From: Ganoderma boninense
Taxonomy: Eukaryota; Basidiomycota; Agaricomycetes; Polyporales; Polyporaceae
Direction: 5' to 3'
DNA length: 64,000 nt
Assembly (NCBI GenBank): GCA_002900995.3
Contig: CM035305.1
Location: forward strand, 2,464,467-2,528,466
Under the pieces are notes generated by a model. That model was not told where the DNA came from. It did not search any database and saw nothing but the letters and a program-made list of their open reading frames with translations. Below, piece by piece: positions 22,601 to 33,191 of the stretch. The translations under genes were made by a program, and so were the position numbers. How positions within the stretch are numbered: the first letter of the stretch is position 1; each line of letters starts with the position of its first letter.

Positions 22601-24286
22601 CGGTACCTGGAAGAGATGATCCTCGAGCACTTCATCGGCCCGGATTGCTATTGGCAGCCCCATAGCGCTATGCCTTACAAATGTACCAAGTTCTTCGGTA
22701 ATGCATGGTGGATTCCTTTCCCGCCGACTTTGGTGAGTCCGGGATATTAGATCATAGTGGAGTCATTGGTTCTAATATTCCTTGCGACTCAGGTTCTCGA
22801 GTATGATGATGGTTCCCAGGTAGTACTCAGCGAGGTGAAGGATCTAGAAGCCTACGTTCATCAGAACTCTAGCGAGGTCGTCATGCGCAAACGACAGCTT
22901 AGAATGGCCCTACGCGCACTTGATGGGCAATTCGTGCGGTGGCCTTACAATCATGTTCAGGTTTGTGGCTCTACCATCGCCAATTTCGTGGTTGACACCT
23001 ATGCACAGGAGGTCGGCGACGACGACGCTTTCTGCTTTTGTTGCAAACGCTATGGAGCCCAGACGTCCATTCACTATGAACTGGGCAAGCTCGCAATCAA
23101 GCGGAACGGCCACGTCTCCTGGGAAGGCCTGGACTTGGGCAGCGGCTTCGAGGTCGAGATTACCTACGCAAAGCACGTCACAGTCAACGGGACCATCATT
23201 GGGCTCACGGATGACTTCGACCTGAACCAGCCTCTGGCACGGTTCCTGGCCATGAACGAACACCTGATCCCGGGCCGCCTGTCGTACATCGAGGCGGCCC
23301 TGCACAACTACCGGCGGCACAACCGGAAGGAGTTCGAGTGGAAGCGGACCACCCTCTCGTACGGCTTCTTGACGAACGTGTACGACAACCCACGAGAGCC
23401 GGATGGGCTGTCTGCGAGCGCGGTCAAGATGGAACGCGACCCGCGCGTGCGGAAGCTCATGGCAACTAGCATCGACGTATTTGGGATCTCGTACGAACGT
23501 CTCGAGGCAGTCACGCGATCTGAACTAGCGACGTGGTGGTACATCTTCTGGGTGTGTCTCGTGTTTGTGCTGCGGTAAATGTACTGATGACGGACGCAGG
23601 ACGACTTGTGGCGGAGGAACTACGATGCAATTGAGGGACTCGCCAAGTATGAAACGGACTTCAACCCGCACTACCCGACGTCCATCGCGTACGCGCCCCT
23701 GCCCAGAGCTGCGTTAGAGAACTTCCTTATCCAACGCGGCCTGCTGAACAAGAAGCCCAAGTTTTTCGACTTCTTTCATGCCGGGATCCTGAACAAGATG
23801 TACCTCCGCATGAACGACATTGTATACCACGGCATGGATGGGGTGAGCCTCCTTTGCTTTGCTTAAACTTCACGATGGGTTTCTGACGACCGGTTCGTCT
23901 AGGCTATCATCTTCCACCTCGGAGACGACACATCCGAGCTCGACATGGAGGATATCGACCTCCAGACGCTGCCTCGCCCTTCCACACTGGGGACCGGGGG
24001 CGGGACGGAATACGACGACGAGGAGATCCGTGCCCGGCCAACGTACCGGTGGGAAGGCATCTTGGACGACCCCGTCCGCAAGCAAAAACCACACCAACGG
24101 CGGTTTTTGTCGAGGTTGGCAGTCTGGTTCGGGGTCAGTCCTCTTTGGCGGACCGGTGACGCGTCGCAGGGTCTGTCATTGGATGTGCGTCTGGAGAACG
24201 GGAAGTATGTGCTCTTGGATGGGGACGGGCTGGCAAGTGCTCGAGAGCCGTGGAAACAGAACAAGGGTGAAGAGGGCAAGACATGA
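19614..24286 (+). CDS. Large multi-span membrane protein, basidiomycete type, unknown function
   Basis: About 1,300 residues in some 14 exons. The start at 19614 (MAVKDLVGLYESGS) leads a Ser/Pro-rich N-terminal region, a 52-nt intron at 20068-20119, then SLLKLDEYISTLA and FYSVQGLVDTLQIFALLLSTF. Hydrophobic helices follow near LVQSLILLVVFMAIAGVLL, WGVVLTSFTLTVIYLPLS, APAVVILALVCFLGLTIW, LTTLLLTAV and ARQVLLVIAMLVFFIMQCV. The cytosolic or extracellular C-terminal half is soluble-looking and strongly constrained: CYWQP, FFGNAWWIPFPPTLVLEYDDG, CCKRYGAQTSIHYE, WEGLDLGSGFEVEITYAKH, LIPGRLSYIEAALHNYRR, DDLWRRNYD and RWEGILDDP. One base appears missing near 22595 (PDYD versus WFRYLEEMI). Similar proteins occur in Agaricomycetes as hypothetical proteins; I know no function. 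Confidence 0.82.
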
Positions 24287-24431
24287 ACGCTACGATCTAA
24301 TGACAGTCACGACTTCGGTGCTACATTATCCTGTATGTATATTTCTTGGGCTACATCTGAATTTTGGTTTCTTGGAAGGCCCAGTTAGAAGGCGATATGG
24401 TGTAAACATGACCGGGCGTACCAGCAACCCA

Positions 24432-25022
24432 TCACACGGAGTTCTGCTTCGCGAGCAAATGCTTGAACTCTTCAATAGCGGCCAACGCTTCGGGCTCGAA
24501 TCCTCGCAGCCATTCAGGTGCTTCACCATCTGGAGGCACCGTCCCCGCGCCCTTCGGCAACTTGATGGCGACGCCCTTCTCAGTCAACTTCATCTTGAAA
24601 GGCCCCTCCAGAAGCCCCCGGAGCTGCGCGGCAGCACGGGTGCCGCCGCTTCCGCCGTACGTGATGAGCAAGGCGGGCTTCTGCAGCCATTCCCAGTAGA
24701 GGTGGTCGAGGGTGTTCTTCATTTCGCCGGAGTACGAGCCATTGTACTCGGGCGAGAGGAAGACGAAGCCGTTACATGAGGTGATGAACGACGCGAACTC
24801 GCGCACGGTCGAGTCCGGGTGCTGTGTAGGGTCACGGATGTCTGCAGGGACGTGGGTGCCGTCTACGATGGGGCCAAGGGGGAGGGGGGGTTTGGTGGAG
24901 TCGAGGAAGACGACGTCGGTCTGTTCGAGGTTCTTGCGGAGGATGGGAGTGAGCCAGTTGGCGATGCCGATGCCGTTGCCTGGCCGGCGGAGGCTGCCCA
25001 TGATAAGCGCGACTTTGGACAT
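24432..25022 (-). CDS. NADPH-dependent FMN reductase (flavodoxin-like fold)
   Basis: Intronless, 196 residues. The N-terminus MSKVALIMGSLRRPGNG carries the FMN phosphate-binding loop, and FLSPEYNGSYSGEMKNTLDHL is the classical active-site segment that stacks on the isoalloxazine ring; LITYGGSGGTRAAAQLR follows. This is the NADPH-dependent FMN reductase / chromate-azo reductase family, which passes electrons from NAD(P)H to quinones or other acceptors. The length is usual for the family. It converges on the large membrane protein gene (146 bases between stops) and diverges from RRP36. The upstream TATATAAA element suggests strong or inducible transcription, which fits a stress oxidoreductase. 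Confidence 0.92.
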   Translation of the reverse strand: MSKVALIMGSLRRPGNGIGIANWLTPILRKNLEQTDVVFLDSTKPPLPLGPIVDGTHVPADIRDPTQHPDSTVREFASFITSCNGFVFLSPEYNGSYSGEMKNTLDHLYWEWLQKPALLITYGGSGGTRAAAQLRGLLEGPFKMKLTEKGVAIKLPKGAGTVPPDGEAPEWLRGFEPEALAAIEEFKHLLAKQNSV

Positions 25023-25104
25023 GGTTGGAGAGGGAGGGAGTTACAGTTACGGGTACGACAGAGGAGCGACTGTGGCCAAGAGACCTGGACGGCTAGAGGG
25101 AGCC

Positions 25105-25112
25105 TTTATATA
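25105..25112 (-). promoter_or_regulatory. TATA box of the FMN reductase gene
   Basis: On the minus strand this reads TATATAAA, 83-90 bases upstream of the ATG at 25022, a usual distance for a fungal TATA element with a short leader. Confidence 0.65.
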
Positions 25113-25554
25113 CCCCGCACAGACGCGACGACTGACGAATGAGCCGATATGCGCTTCCCGTGTCGCCATTGGGCGAGGTTGCCGCAGCGGAGGATTTGGG
25201 TTGGAGGTGAGCTTCCTAAACGCGTCAGAGGACATGACTCGCACCGTGTGGTCAGCACCAATGGATATCGCGCGCGCTTGTGGTCCTCCGGGTCTATGTA
25301 TGCTGAGCGTGCGAGGCGGGGCAACTTGGCAAGTCGACAGCCCAATCGAGGCCAGCTCGCGACGTCCAACAGCTTCCAAGCAGCGCAGCGAGTCCGACGC
25401 GGTCACGTTCAGCCGCCCCGCCCTCTTATCTGATAAGTCCTCTTGCTGCTTACGGTCGGCCCGGGTCGGCGATCGGCCTCCTCGACCTTCGCCTGCCCGT
25501 GGTCCACGCACACACCTCCTCGCCGTCCACGTTCCTCTCGGTTCTCACAGCGAT
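25113..25554. other. Divergent intergenic region, FMN reductase / RRP36
   Basis: Open frames run through this stretch but none resembles a known protein. It is GC-rich near RRP36 and has no repeats I can see. Confidence 0.5.
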
Positions 25555-27262
25555 ATGCCTCGCAGACCACGCCCTACCTCCAGGAGGCCCCCACAGGATG
25601 CCATAATTCCCTGCGTCAGAGCGAAAGCAGCTCCGTCCGTTCCCTTGCGAAATTCTACCAGTAATCTAAAATCTCGCAGCAAGCCTTCCCCGGAAGAAGC
25701 TGAGGCGGATGAGTCTTCGACGGACTCGGAAATTGACTCTGAAGAATTCTTCGAGGCGCGCCCCTCCGATGCTGCGTCCTCACGTTCGGGGGATGAAGAG
25801 GATTATTTTGGAGAAGACAGCCTCGATGCAGGACACGAGGGGGCGGAACCCGATGTCCCACGTGCCGCGCAATGGGTGGACGATGAGGACCTGAGCGATG
25901 CATCCGAGAATGAATCCGAGGTCAGTGAGGATGAGGAGGCACGAAAATCCCAATTGGTATGTCGCTTTCCCTTGTTCAGACCTACCTTCCGTGCATGAAC
26001 TCTGCTTTCTTTCAGCAAGCAGGTCTCCAGTCGTTTTCCTTTGGTGCTTTGCGGAAGGCACAAAAGGCTTTAGCGCAATCATCCACCGTATCAGACTCTG
26101 ACGAGGACAGTCCGTCGGATATGTCGGTGCCTGAAGAGGAATCCCAACGCCGTCTAGACAAGGGCAAGGAGAAGGAGGGGCCTAGTCAACAAAGGAAAGA
26201 AGTGCCGAAGCGCAAGAATAAGCATGCGTGAGTAACATGTCCAGTGTCGCCAGAAGGCATGGCTAATTTGCACCCAAGCCCTGTGGAAATGTCATCGAAG
26301 AGACCGGTATCGCGTTCAAGATTTGTCTCGGAAGAGAAACATGTGTCTCCTTTCCATTTGTTGGCCCAAGATCCCCTTTGCTCACTACATTCTGCCAGGT
26401 GCCCCGTGATCCAAGGTTCCTCCAAGTTACTGGAGACTTCGACGCGAAGCGGTTTCAAAATCAATACGACTTTCTTTCCGACCTACACCGGGACGAGCTA
26501 GGTACATTGAAAGACAGTCTTAAGCGTGCACGCAAAATACTTGCCAACTCTCCACGGGATTTGCGTGAGGAACGGGAAAGAGAGGTAGAACGATTGGAGC
26601 GCACTGTGAAGCGTGCGGAGAGCCTGGTGAACAAGGATCGTCAGGAAAGGGTTGAAATGGAAGCCCTCAGAAAGCTCGCAAAGGAGGAGCGGGAGAAACG
26701 GAAGCAGGGGAAGAAGGCATGGTACATGAAGGATGGTACGTGATCACAGCATAACTCATGTAGCCACAAGCTATATCTGACCACGTCTTCTGATGGTGCA
26801 GCGGGTAAGAAGGAGTTGCTCCTACGTGCGAAGTATGACGCTCTTGCGGAGACCGGCGGAAAGGGTGCCGTGCGCAAGGCGATTGAGAAGAAACAGAAGA
26901 AGGTCAACCAGAAGGAAAAGAAGAGGCGGCCGTTTGCGCCAGGACAGCCGTCTGGTTCGAGGATTGGGGCGGGCGAAGGTCCCGCGCGAATGAAACGTCC
27001 GCATTCTGGGGCCGAGGGTGGGTCCCGGAAACGCCCTAGGCCGATCTTGAGGCCGTTATCAGCCCCTTGGATATGGCTCCTGTCTCGCATACTGTGTTTT
27101 GTGCGCTATGTACTTGTTCTGAGCCATGTCTTGCACGTTGCAGTGGTCGATAGTGCGATTGGCCAGGACCGACGTCAGGGATGTGCCGCGGGCGGCTATT
27201 CGCACAGCGGAGTGGGCGTTGCTGGCCGAGCCCAAGTCTTTTCCTGCTCAACCCCCATGTAG
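25555..27262 (+). CDS. RRP36: RRP36-like 90S pre-ribosome / 18S rRNA processing protein
   Basis: This nucleolar factor acts in early cleavage of pre-rRNA. The first exon is acidic and Ser-rich, then come SSKRPVSRSRF, the signature RDPRFLQVTGDFD...FQNQYDFL (about 26400-26475), a long charged coiled-coil region, and the terminal signature GKKAWYMKD plus KKELLLRAKYDALAETGGKGAVRKAIEKKQKKVNQKEKKRRPFAP. All five exons join in phase. Family members stop soon after the RRPF segment. Here the frame continues for some 100 residues, including a hydrophobic stretch. One extra C in the CCC run at 27034-27036 would give SRKRP and a stop at about 27039, so the natural end may be there. Confidence 0.88.
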
Positions 27263-27361
27263 CTCTCTCGCTCCCCCAAATCACACCCCGCCCGGCCTTA
27301 ATGTAGGCGACCCCGAGCCCCTACCTCCAGGCCGACTGTGTCTGTACACCTTCCTCCAACC

Positions 27362-29974
27362 ATGCCGCCTCAGGACGAACCCGGCTCCTCTGTCCAACCT
27401 CCCCATAATGCCCAAGTGTACGGCCACGTCCCAAACCCCGCTCACCTCACAGATGGCTCAAACAGCGAGCATGAAGACCAAGATATTTATCGCGGTATCC
27501 CTCCTGCCTTTGTGCCTCCCCGGACGCCGTCCCCGACCCCTACCACTTCGTCGTCAAGCTCCACCTCCAGTGCGTCCGTCTTCCGAGGCCGCCTCGGAGC
27601 GATTTCAGCAGGAGTAGAACATGCCATATCGCGATGGGCGCGCGCGTGGCTATCTAGTTCAAGTCTGTCCTCTGCGTCTTCCACCTCTTACGCCTCGTCC
27701 GTCAGTCACGGCAAGTCTCAGACGACTAGGAGACGAAAACGGCGCCCGCGCAGCATCGCGACCACGATACATAACGCGAAGTCAGAGCAAGAGATTGCAG
27801 CGCGAATTCGAGCTCGTCAAGACCTTCGCACTATACCCCGTGGTTTCGTCTTCTATACGCCCAAGCTTGTTCCCGCAACCGCCAAATCGCAGGCCGCCGC
27901 AGAACGACGGGCGGCCCGCATCGCGCTCGTCAACCAAGACCCCATCTTGCGCACCACAGACCTAGATGAGGTCACTGCACGGCTGAATGTCGTCCTCAGG
28001 GAGCGCGCCAAAGCCCATCGTGTAAGGTCGGACCCACTGCCTTCTGCTTCCTCTACGGGATCCATGCCCAGCTCTTCGCCTCCCTTCCGTGCTGTCTCTC
28101 ACCCCTTACAAGACTATATGCTGTCGGACGAGTCAGCGGTTGCGAGATCGACCCCAACCCTTCCTACATCTAGCAGCACTTCACAGAAGAAGGAAAAAGA
28201 GGACAAGGGAAAGCAGAGGCCACCGTTCATTGAGGCTTCAAGTTCCACCATGCTGCCTCCGCCCAAAACGACCACCATCCAGCTTGAACCCCAGCGCGTG
28301 GCCAAGGCGTGGTGGCTCGATGTGTCCTCTCCGTCTTGGGAGGATATGTGCCAGATCGGCAAGGTTGGTCCTACCCCGTCCTCTTCACGATGCGGTAGAC
28401 ATGAAATTGCCCCAAATAGTTGTTAGGCTTGCACCCTTTGACGTTGGAGGATATCCTGACCCAAGATCCGCGCGAGAAACTGGAACTCTTCCCCAGGCTT
28501 GGGTACTACTTCTTGTCGTTTCGGGCCATCGAGAGTCGGAAGACCAGGGACCGGTTGCGGAACATGCTTAGTGAGGATGCGGCAAACGCAGATGACCAGG
28601 GTATCGTTGGAGAGGTCAACATGTATCTCATAGTATTTCGTGAAGGAATTTGTTCTGTGAGTATCGTGTGCCATTTCCAGCCGTTGGTAGACGTGCTAAC
28701 AGTTTCACTCAGTTCCATTTTGCGGATATCGAAGGTATGTTCGCAGATCTATGGAATGCTCCTTGAAACCAATCCTTTTCCGCACATAGAGCACATAGAC
28801 CGAGTCCGACATCGTATCATGTTGCTAGATGAGAGCAGCAATGCCTCAGCTGGTATGTTTTCTTCTACTATTGTCTACTGTTGTGAAGCGGCGCTGATTT
28901 AGTCCGTTCATTTTAGACTGGATTGCCCATGGCCTCTTAGATTCGATTGTCGACTCCTACTTTCCGTATCTGGAGGTCATAGAAAAGGAGGCGTCCGAGA
29001 TGGACCGACGTATATTTTCCGCTGGAGAACGGGGTGACGCCGTGGAGGATATCCCCTCCACGACACGAAAACATTCATCTGCTTTCGCGTCTAGGCGTGC
29101 GACGCTGAACGAAAAATCCACAAGCGCAGACCTGGACGAGAAGGAGCCTGCGTCGTTGCCCCAACTCACCAAAGCGACCTCGGTCAAGTCTAACAAATCG
29201 CGACTCCGTTTCGTCTCTCCAACCAAGCTTCCAATGATGATGCGACGGGCCAAGCGCGCAATCGTGGAGCTGTTTGCTTCTATTCCCCGTTTCAAGGCCG
29301 TCGATACCAAGGCGCCGGGTTACCATCACCCCGCCAACACCATAACGCGAATGGCACGCATTCGCAGACTTGTCACATCCTTGGCTCGCTTTTTGGCGGT
29401 CAAGTCTGAAGTCGTAGCGCAGGTGAAGAAACGACTTCTAACGAAGGGCGAATGGGGTCTGGGAACCGGGATGGAGGATGATCTCGACATCTTCGTCTAT
29501 ATGGGCGATGTTCCAAGGTGAGCAATAGCGTGCCTGTTTTCGCAGATGATAGGGCTCACTAAACACGCCGCTCAGACCACATCCTCACTCTCCAGCAGTC
29601 GCTCGCCCACTACGAACGAATGCTGAGCCAGTCTCATCCTACGTTCCTCTCACAGCTCCGCTTCTCCGTCAACAGAGCGAAGTCGGATAGTGACAAGGCT
29701 GTCATGTTCTTGACCGCTATTTCCCTCGGTGTTGTCTGTGTACAGACGCTCATTGGTAGGGGTTCCAACTTTTGAGTAGACTTCAGGTCCTCACCTTTAT
29801 ACAGGTCTGTTCTCCATGAACGCAGAGGTACCCCACAACAATATCCCTGGCACTAAGTACAATGGATTTGCGATCGTTCTCTCCGGATCCGTCGTCATTG
29901 TCATCGTCTACTCCAGTATCGTCCGGTATTGGTGGATCCAAGCGAAAAGGCGCAGATTGAACTTGAAGAGTTAA
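27362..29974 (+). CDS. CorA-family magnesium transporter (Alr1/Mnr2-like), SMN in place of GMN
   Basis: Divalent cation channel of about 760 residues. A long Ser/Thr-rich, basic cytosolic N-terminus precedes the CorA domain: WWLDVSSPSWEDMCQIGK, GLHPLTLEDILTQDPREKLELFPRLGYYFLSFR and YLIVFREGICSFHF. Then come the long stalk helices and two C-terminal membrane spans: VMFLTAISLGVVCVQTLIG and IVLSGSVVIVIVYSSIVRYWW. The loop signature reads LFSMNAEVP, so the first Gly of the canonical GMN is Ser (29813-29821). At 29513-29514 an extra C puts GDV and DHILTLQQSL out of phase across the intron at about 29518. The start ATG at 27362 is the first ATG of the open frame. Identification as CorA is firm; plasma-membrane or vacuolar location is unknown. 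Confidence 0.9.
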
Positions 29975-30606
29975 CTCACATTCCAATGTATGGTTTGGTG
30001 GATTGCCTTGTTTTCATATGGTGTGGAGCTCGCATCGCTGTTACCTGCTGTCGCCTTGCATCGCATGATTACCTTGTCATTGTCAAGGTTGTAGACCTTC
30101 GTCGTCTTGCTTTGTTCGTGTTGGCGTCCTGTGTCGGTGTCTTGTAGCTATAATAATTAATCGGCTACACTTAATGGCAGGTTATCCTCAGGTTCACGGA
30201 AGCAGGCCTGGCTCCCTTTGCAGGATGTGACCAAGCACTGACTCAAGTTCTCTACAGTAGTGGGTTCGCGCCAGTAGCCACCATGGTTCGAGGCATATGC
30301 TACTTTGTGTATTCACCCCGATTCCATCCAACAACATTTCAGGGTATGTAACGACATGCAAGTGTATTGTGAAGTCGTCTGCAAAAGGTGCTTCCATCTA
30401 AAGTGGCCACTCCTCAGGATGGAGGGGCATGAAAAACTATGCTACATATGTTACATCCAAACATATCAGAGAAAGGAAAGGACAACAGCCTTCCATAGCT
30501 TAGGCGCAGATATTGCAGTGACCCATAGATGGTACAAGCATAAGTGCGGAGGAACCATACAAACAATACGAATAGTCCGGCAGATAGCCTTCACGTTCAA
30601 CTAGGG
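29975..30606. other. Convergent intergenic region
   Basis: It lies between the CorA stop and the stop of the coiled-coil protein gene. No conserved frame or RNA gene is recognised. Confidence 0.5.
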
Positions 30607-32252
30607 TCACGCCGTTTCGTGTATGTCGCGTTTCTTGTCACAAAGTTGGACGACGCGCTTGCTCTCCTCCAGCACGGCAAGTACTGCACCCGAGGTTAGT
30701 GGTCGAAAAGACGGTTGGTCTCACCCATGGACTCACCCTTTGCTTGGAACTCGGCCTGCTTCTGCTCAATCTGCTCGCTGCTTGCCAGAATCTTGTTCTC
30801 CTGGACTTTCACGGCATCCTCGTTCTCGCGCAACTGCGCCGTCTCTTGCCTGACGCGTTCCTGAGACTCTTCGACCTTCAAGCAGAGTGCGCGCATGGCT
30901 TCAATCTCATGGTGGTACTCCACCCTCAGCTTCTCCAGCTCAGCACCTACACGCCGCCCTCCCATCAGGACACGGCCAGGAGCACCTTAAAATATGGCCA
31001 CTCACTCAATACCTCGGCTTCGTTCGAAGTCTTGATGTACATCGACATCTGGTCGACCCAATCCCGATCCATTGCCCACGCGACAGACTTGGACTGGCTC
31101 GCGATGCTCAACCGGCTCATGCTGTCCCGTTTCTTCAAACTACTCCGGCGACGGACAATCGGACGGTGCTCAGACTCTTCCTCGTGAATAGTAGGGAGGC
31201 CATTTGGTGGACTTGATACCTTTGGAGGCGTAATAGACCCCTTCGGTGACGGCACCGGGCTGCTCGAGAGGGGAAGGTCGAGCAGTTGCCCAGTGGGGGA
31301 CGCGGGATCGGAAGGTTCCGATGGCACCTGTTCGGGCTCAGGAGACGCGATGGGAGGACGCGTCCGGTAGGGAATGGGTAGAGGGTCTGGCGAGCGGGCT
31401 TGCACGCGAGCCGCGTGGTCGACACGCAAGTGTTCCGAGGACTTGCGGGCTTGTGAAGGGCGCGGGGGGTCCGGATGATAGCCGGGGACAGCAGGAGCGG
31501 ATGGATAGCGTACGTGCCCTCGCGGCGGTGGAGGACCGCGCGCACGATGCTCTTGTCTGACAGGCGGGGTGTTTGAGTGACTGCCTTGAGCTTGTTGCAC
31601 GACCTGCCGATTCGCCATACGTTCTGGGGTTGACCCTCTAGGAGGGCCATATTTGCTGAATGATGGGCTGCGACGCATCGAGCCCTGTTGCGCGTATGCC
31701 TGCATCCGAGCCTGGTGGGCCATGCATTCCCGGCAATCCTTGCAGTACGGCGCCGCGGCAGGCTCGCCAGACGGCTTCGTGACCTCTCCCCCTTGCAGCC
31801 TAAACCAACGCTCCATCTCCTTGAGCCTGAAGTCTGGCGGGGCGTGGACGGTCTGGAACATGATGCGGGGCACGGGCTTGTCCTTGGGTTGCGTAGATCT
31901 ACTGAGACGCGTGCATTTACGAATCATGCGGTCCTTGAGGTGGCGAATCTGCACGATGCGTTCCCAGTTGGCAGCCTTGTCCTTGGCGAGCTCTGTGAGC
32001 TCTGCCTTCAGGATGTGGCCATAGATGAGCGCGGTGCGGGGAGGGAGAAGAACCTGATAGGAGGAGTCCGATTTAAATAGTGGAAATTACGAGAGACGAG
32101 ATGGAACGTACCCGCAGTTCATTTGGAGTATCCGTGCATTGGATGTAGCGCCAACCCGACCTGGTTGTCCCATCAGGGTTCTCTAGTTGACCGCGGACCG
32201 GGCTCTGCTGGTAGTAGTTGAGTCTAGGGTCGGCGGGTCGGGGATGGGCCAT
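30607..32252 (-). CDS. Coiled-coil protein with a Cys-rich motif, unknown function
   Basis: About 500 residues in four exons. The start at 32252 (MAHPRPADPRLNYYQQSPVRG) is followed by GWRYIQCTDTPNELR and LPPRTALIYGHILKAELTELAKDKAANWERI. A Cys cluster YCKDCRECMAHQ lies near residue 150. A long disordered Pro/Arg/Ser-rich middle carries PSEPSDPASPTG and PIVRRRSSLKKRDS, a possible basophilic kinase site. The final 110 residues are a continuous heptad-like coiled coil (ELEKLRVEYHHEIEAM to AVLEESKRVVQLCDKKRDI). Acceptors were chosen to keep phase, e.g. CTGAG at about 30920. I do not recognise the family. The Cys motif is too short to call a zinc finger, and the coiled coil suggests a scaffold or structural partner. 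Confidence 0.75.
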
Positions 32253-33191
32253 GGATTGCCCGGGGGCCGGGTCGAGAATATATGAGGTGCAGAGTATGCA
32301 AGAGACAGCAAAGCGGAGAGAACTGGCGAGGGCAGACGGCGGCGGGAGGAGGAATTCGCAGGAGGGTGGGGAGCGGGACGGGTGTGAAAATATACGCGCA
32401 CGGCGAGGCTCGTGGATGATCTCGTATCAACCGCGCTTACTCGGCCAGTCGGAGTCGCTGCTGCACACGCCCCGTGTCGCCGTCCGCCGTCGTGGCACTG
32501 GCAAGCTGGCGCGTGTGGTACCTCGTTTCCATGCCTGGCCACTGGCCACGAATGTGCACCTCGGCAGTCCCGCTGGCTTTGACCAAGAACGGGGTTTAGG
32601 CTGTGTGGCCCTTTGGGCTTGCCTTTCTTTGCTTGTCGGTGTCTTCGGCGGCGTACCCCGCTGGCCATCGATACAGCCCCTCTGCCCTAATGGAGGCGAG
32701 CCATGCCTAGCACGGGCTGCAGGCCCTTCGGAAGGCGGACCTGAGCAGTCAAGATCGACGTTAACTGGGGTAGCGCACCTTGAGTTGATCACAAGCGGCC
32801 GCGGTAGTGACGGAGCGTGGGTACCTACTGCAGCTGGCCAAACAGCGCATGTTTGTACACGATGTGTCCACATGTGGCCTGGCTTGTCCCAGCTGCCGCT
32901 CGTCTGCTTTCTAGGAGAGCAGCTGTGTGCCGAGGCTGGCAGGGCTCCTGGGCTCGCGAACAGACTCGGGAGGGGGTCCTCGACGCCGGGCTACTTAGAT
33001 TACACGTGCCACAGTCGTTGACAGACGAGGCCGGGGACGGTGGGTAGCGGGAGATTCCCACGCGTGCTGGCTGCGTCGGCGCCTGGCAGTCTGTCTGGCC
33101 GTGTCTTATCCCGCAACTCGAGGGCGGGTCGGCCACTTGTCCTCGACGCCTCCGCTGGCTCCTCCTATTCTTCTCTTCGGTCTTTACTTCA
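32253..33191. other. Divergent intergenic region upstream of PEX16
   Basis: Nearly 940 bases, GC-rich. Several overlapping open frames exist on both strands but none has family similarity. It should contain the promoters of the two divergent genes. Confidence 0.5.
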
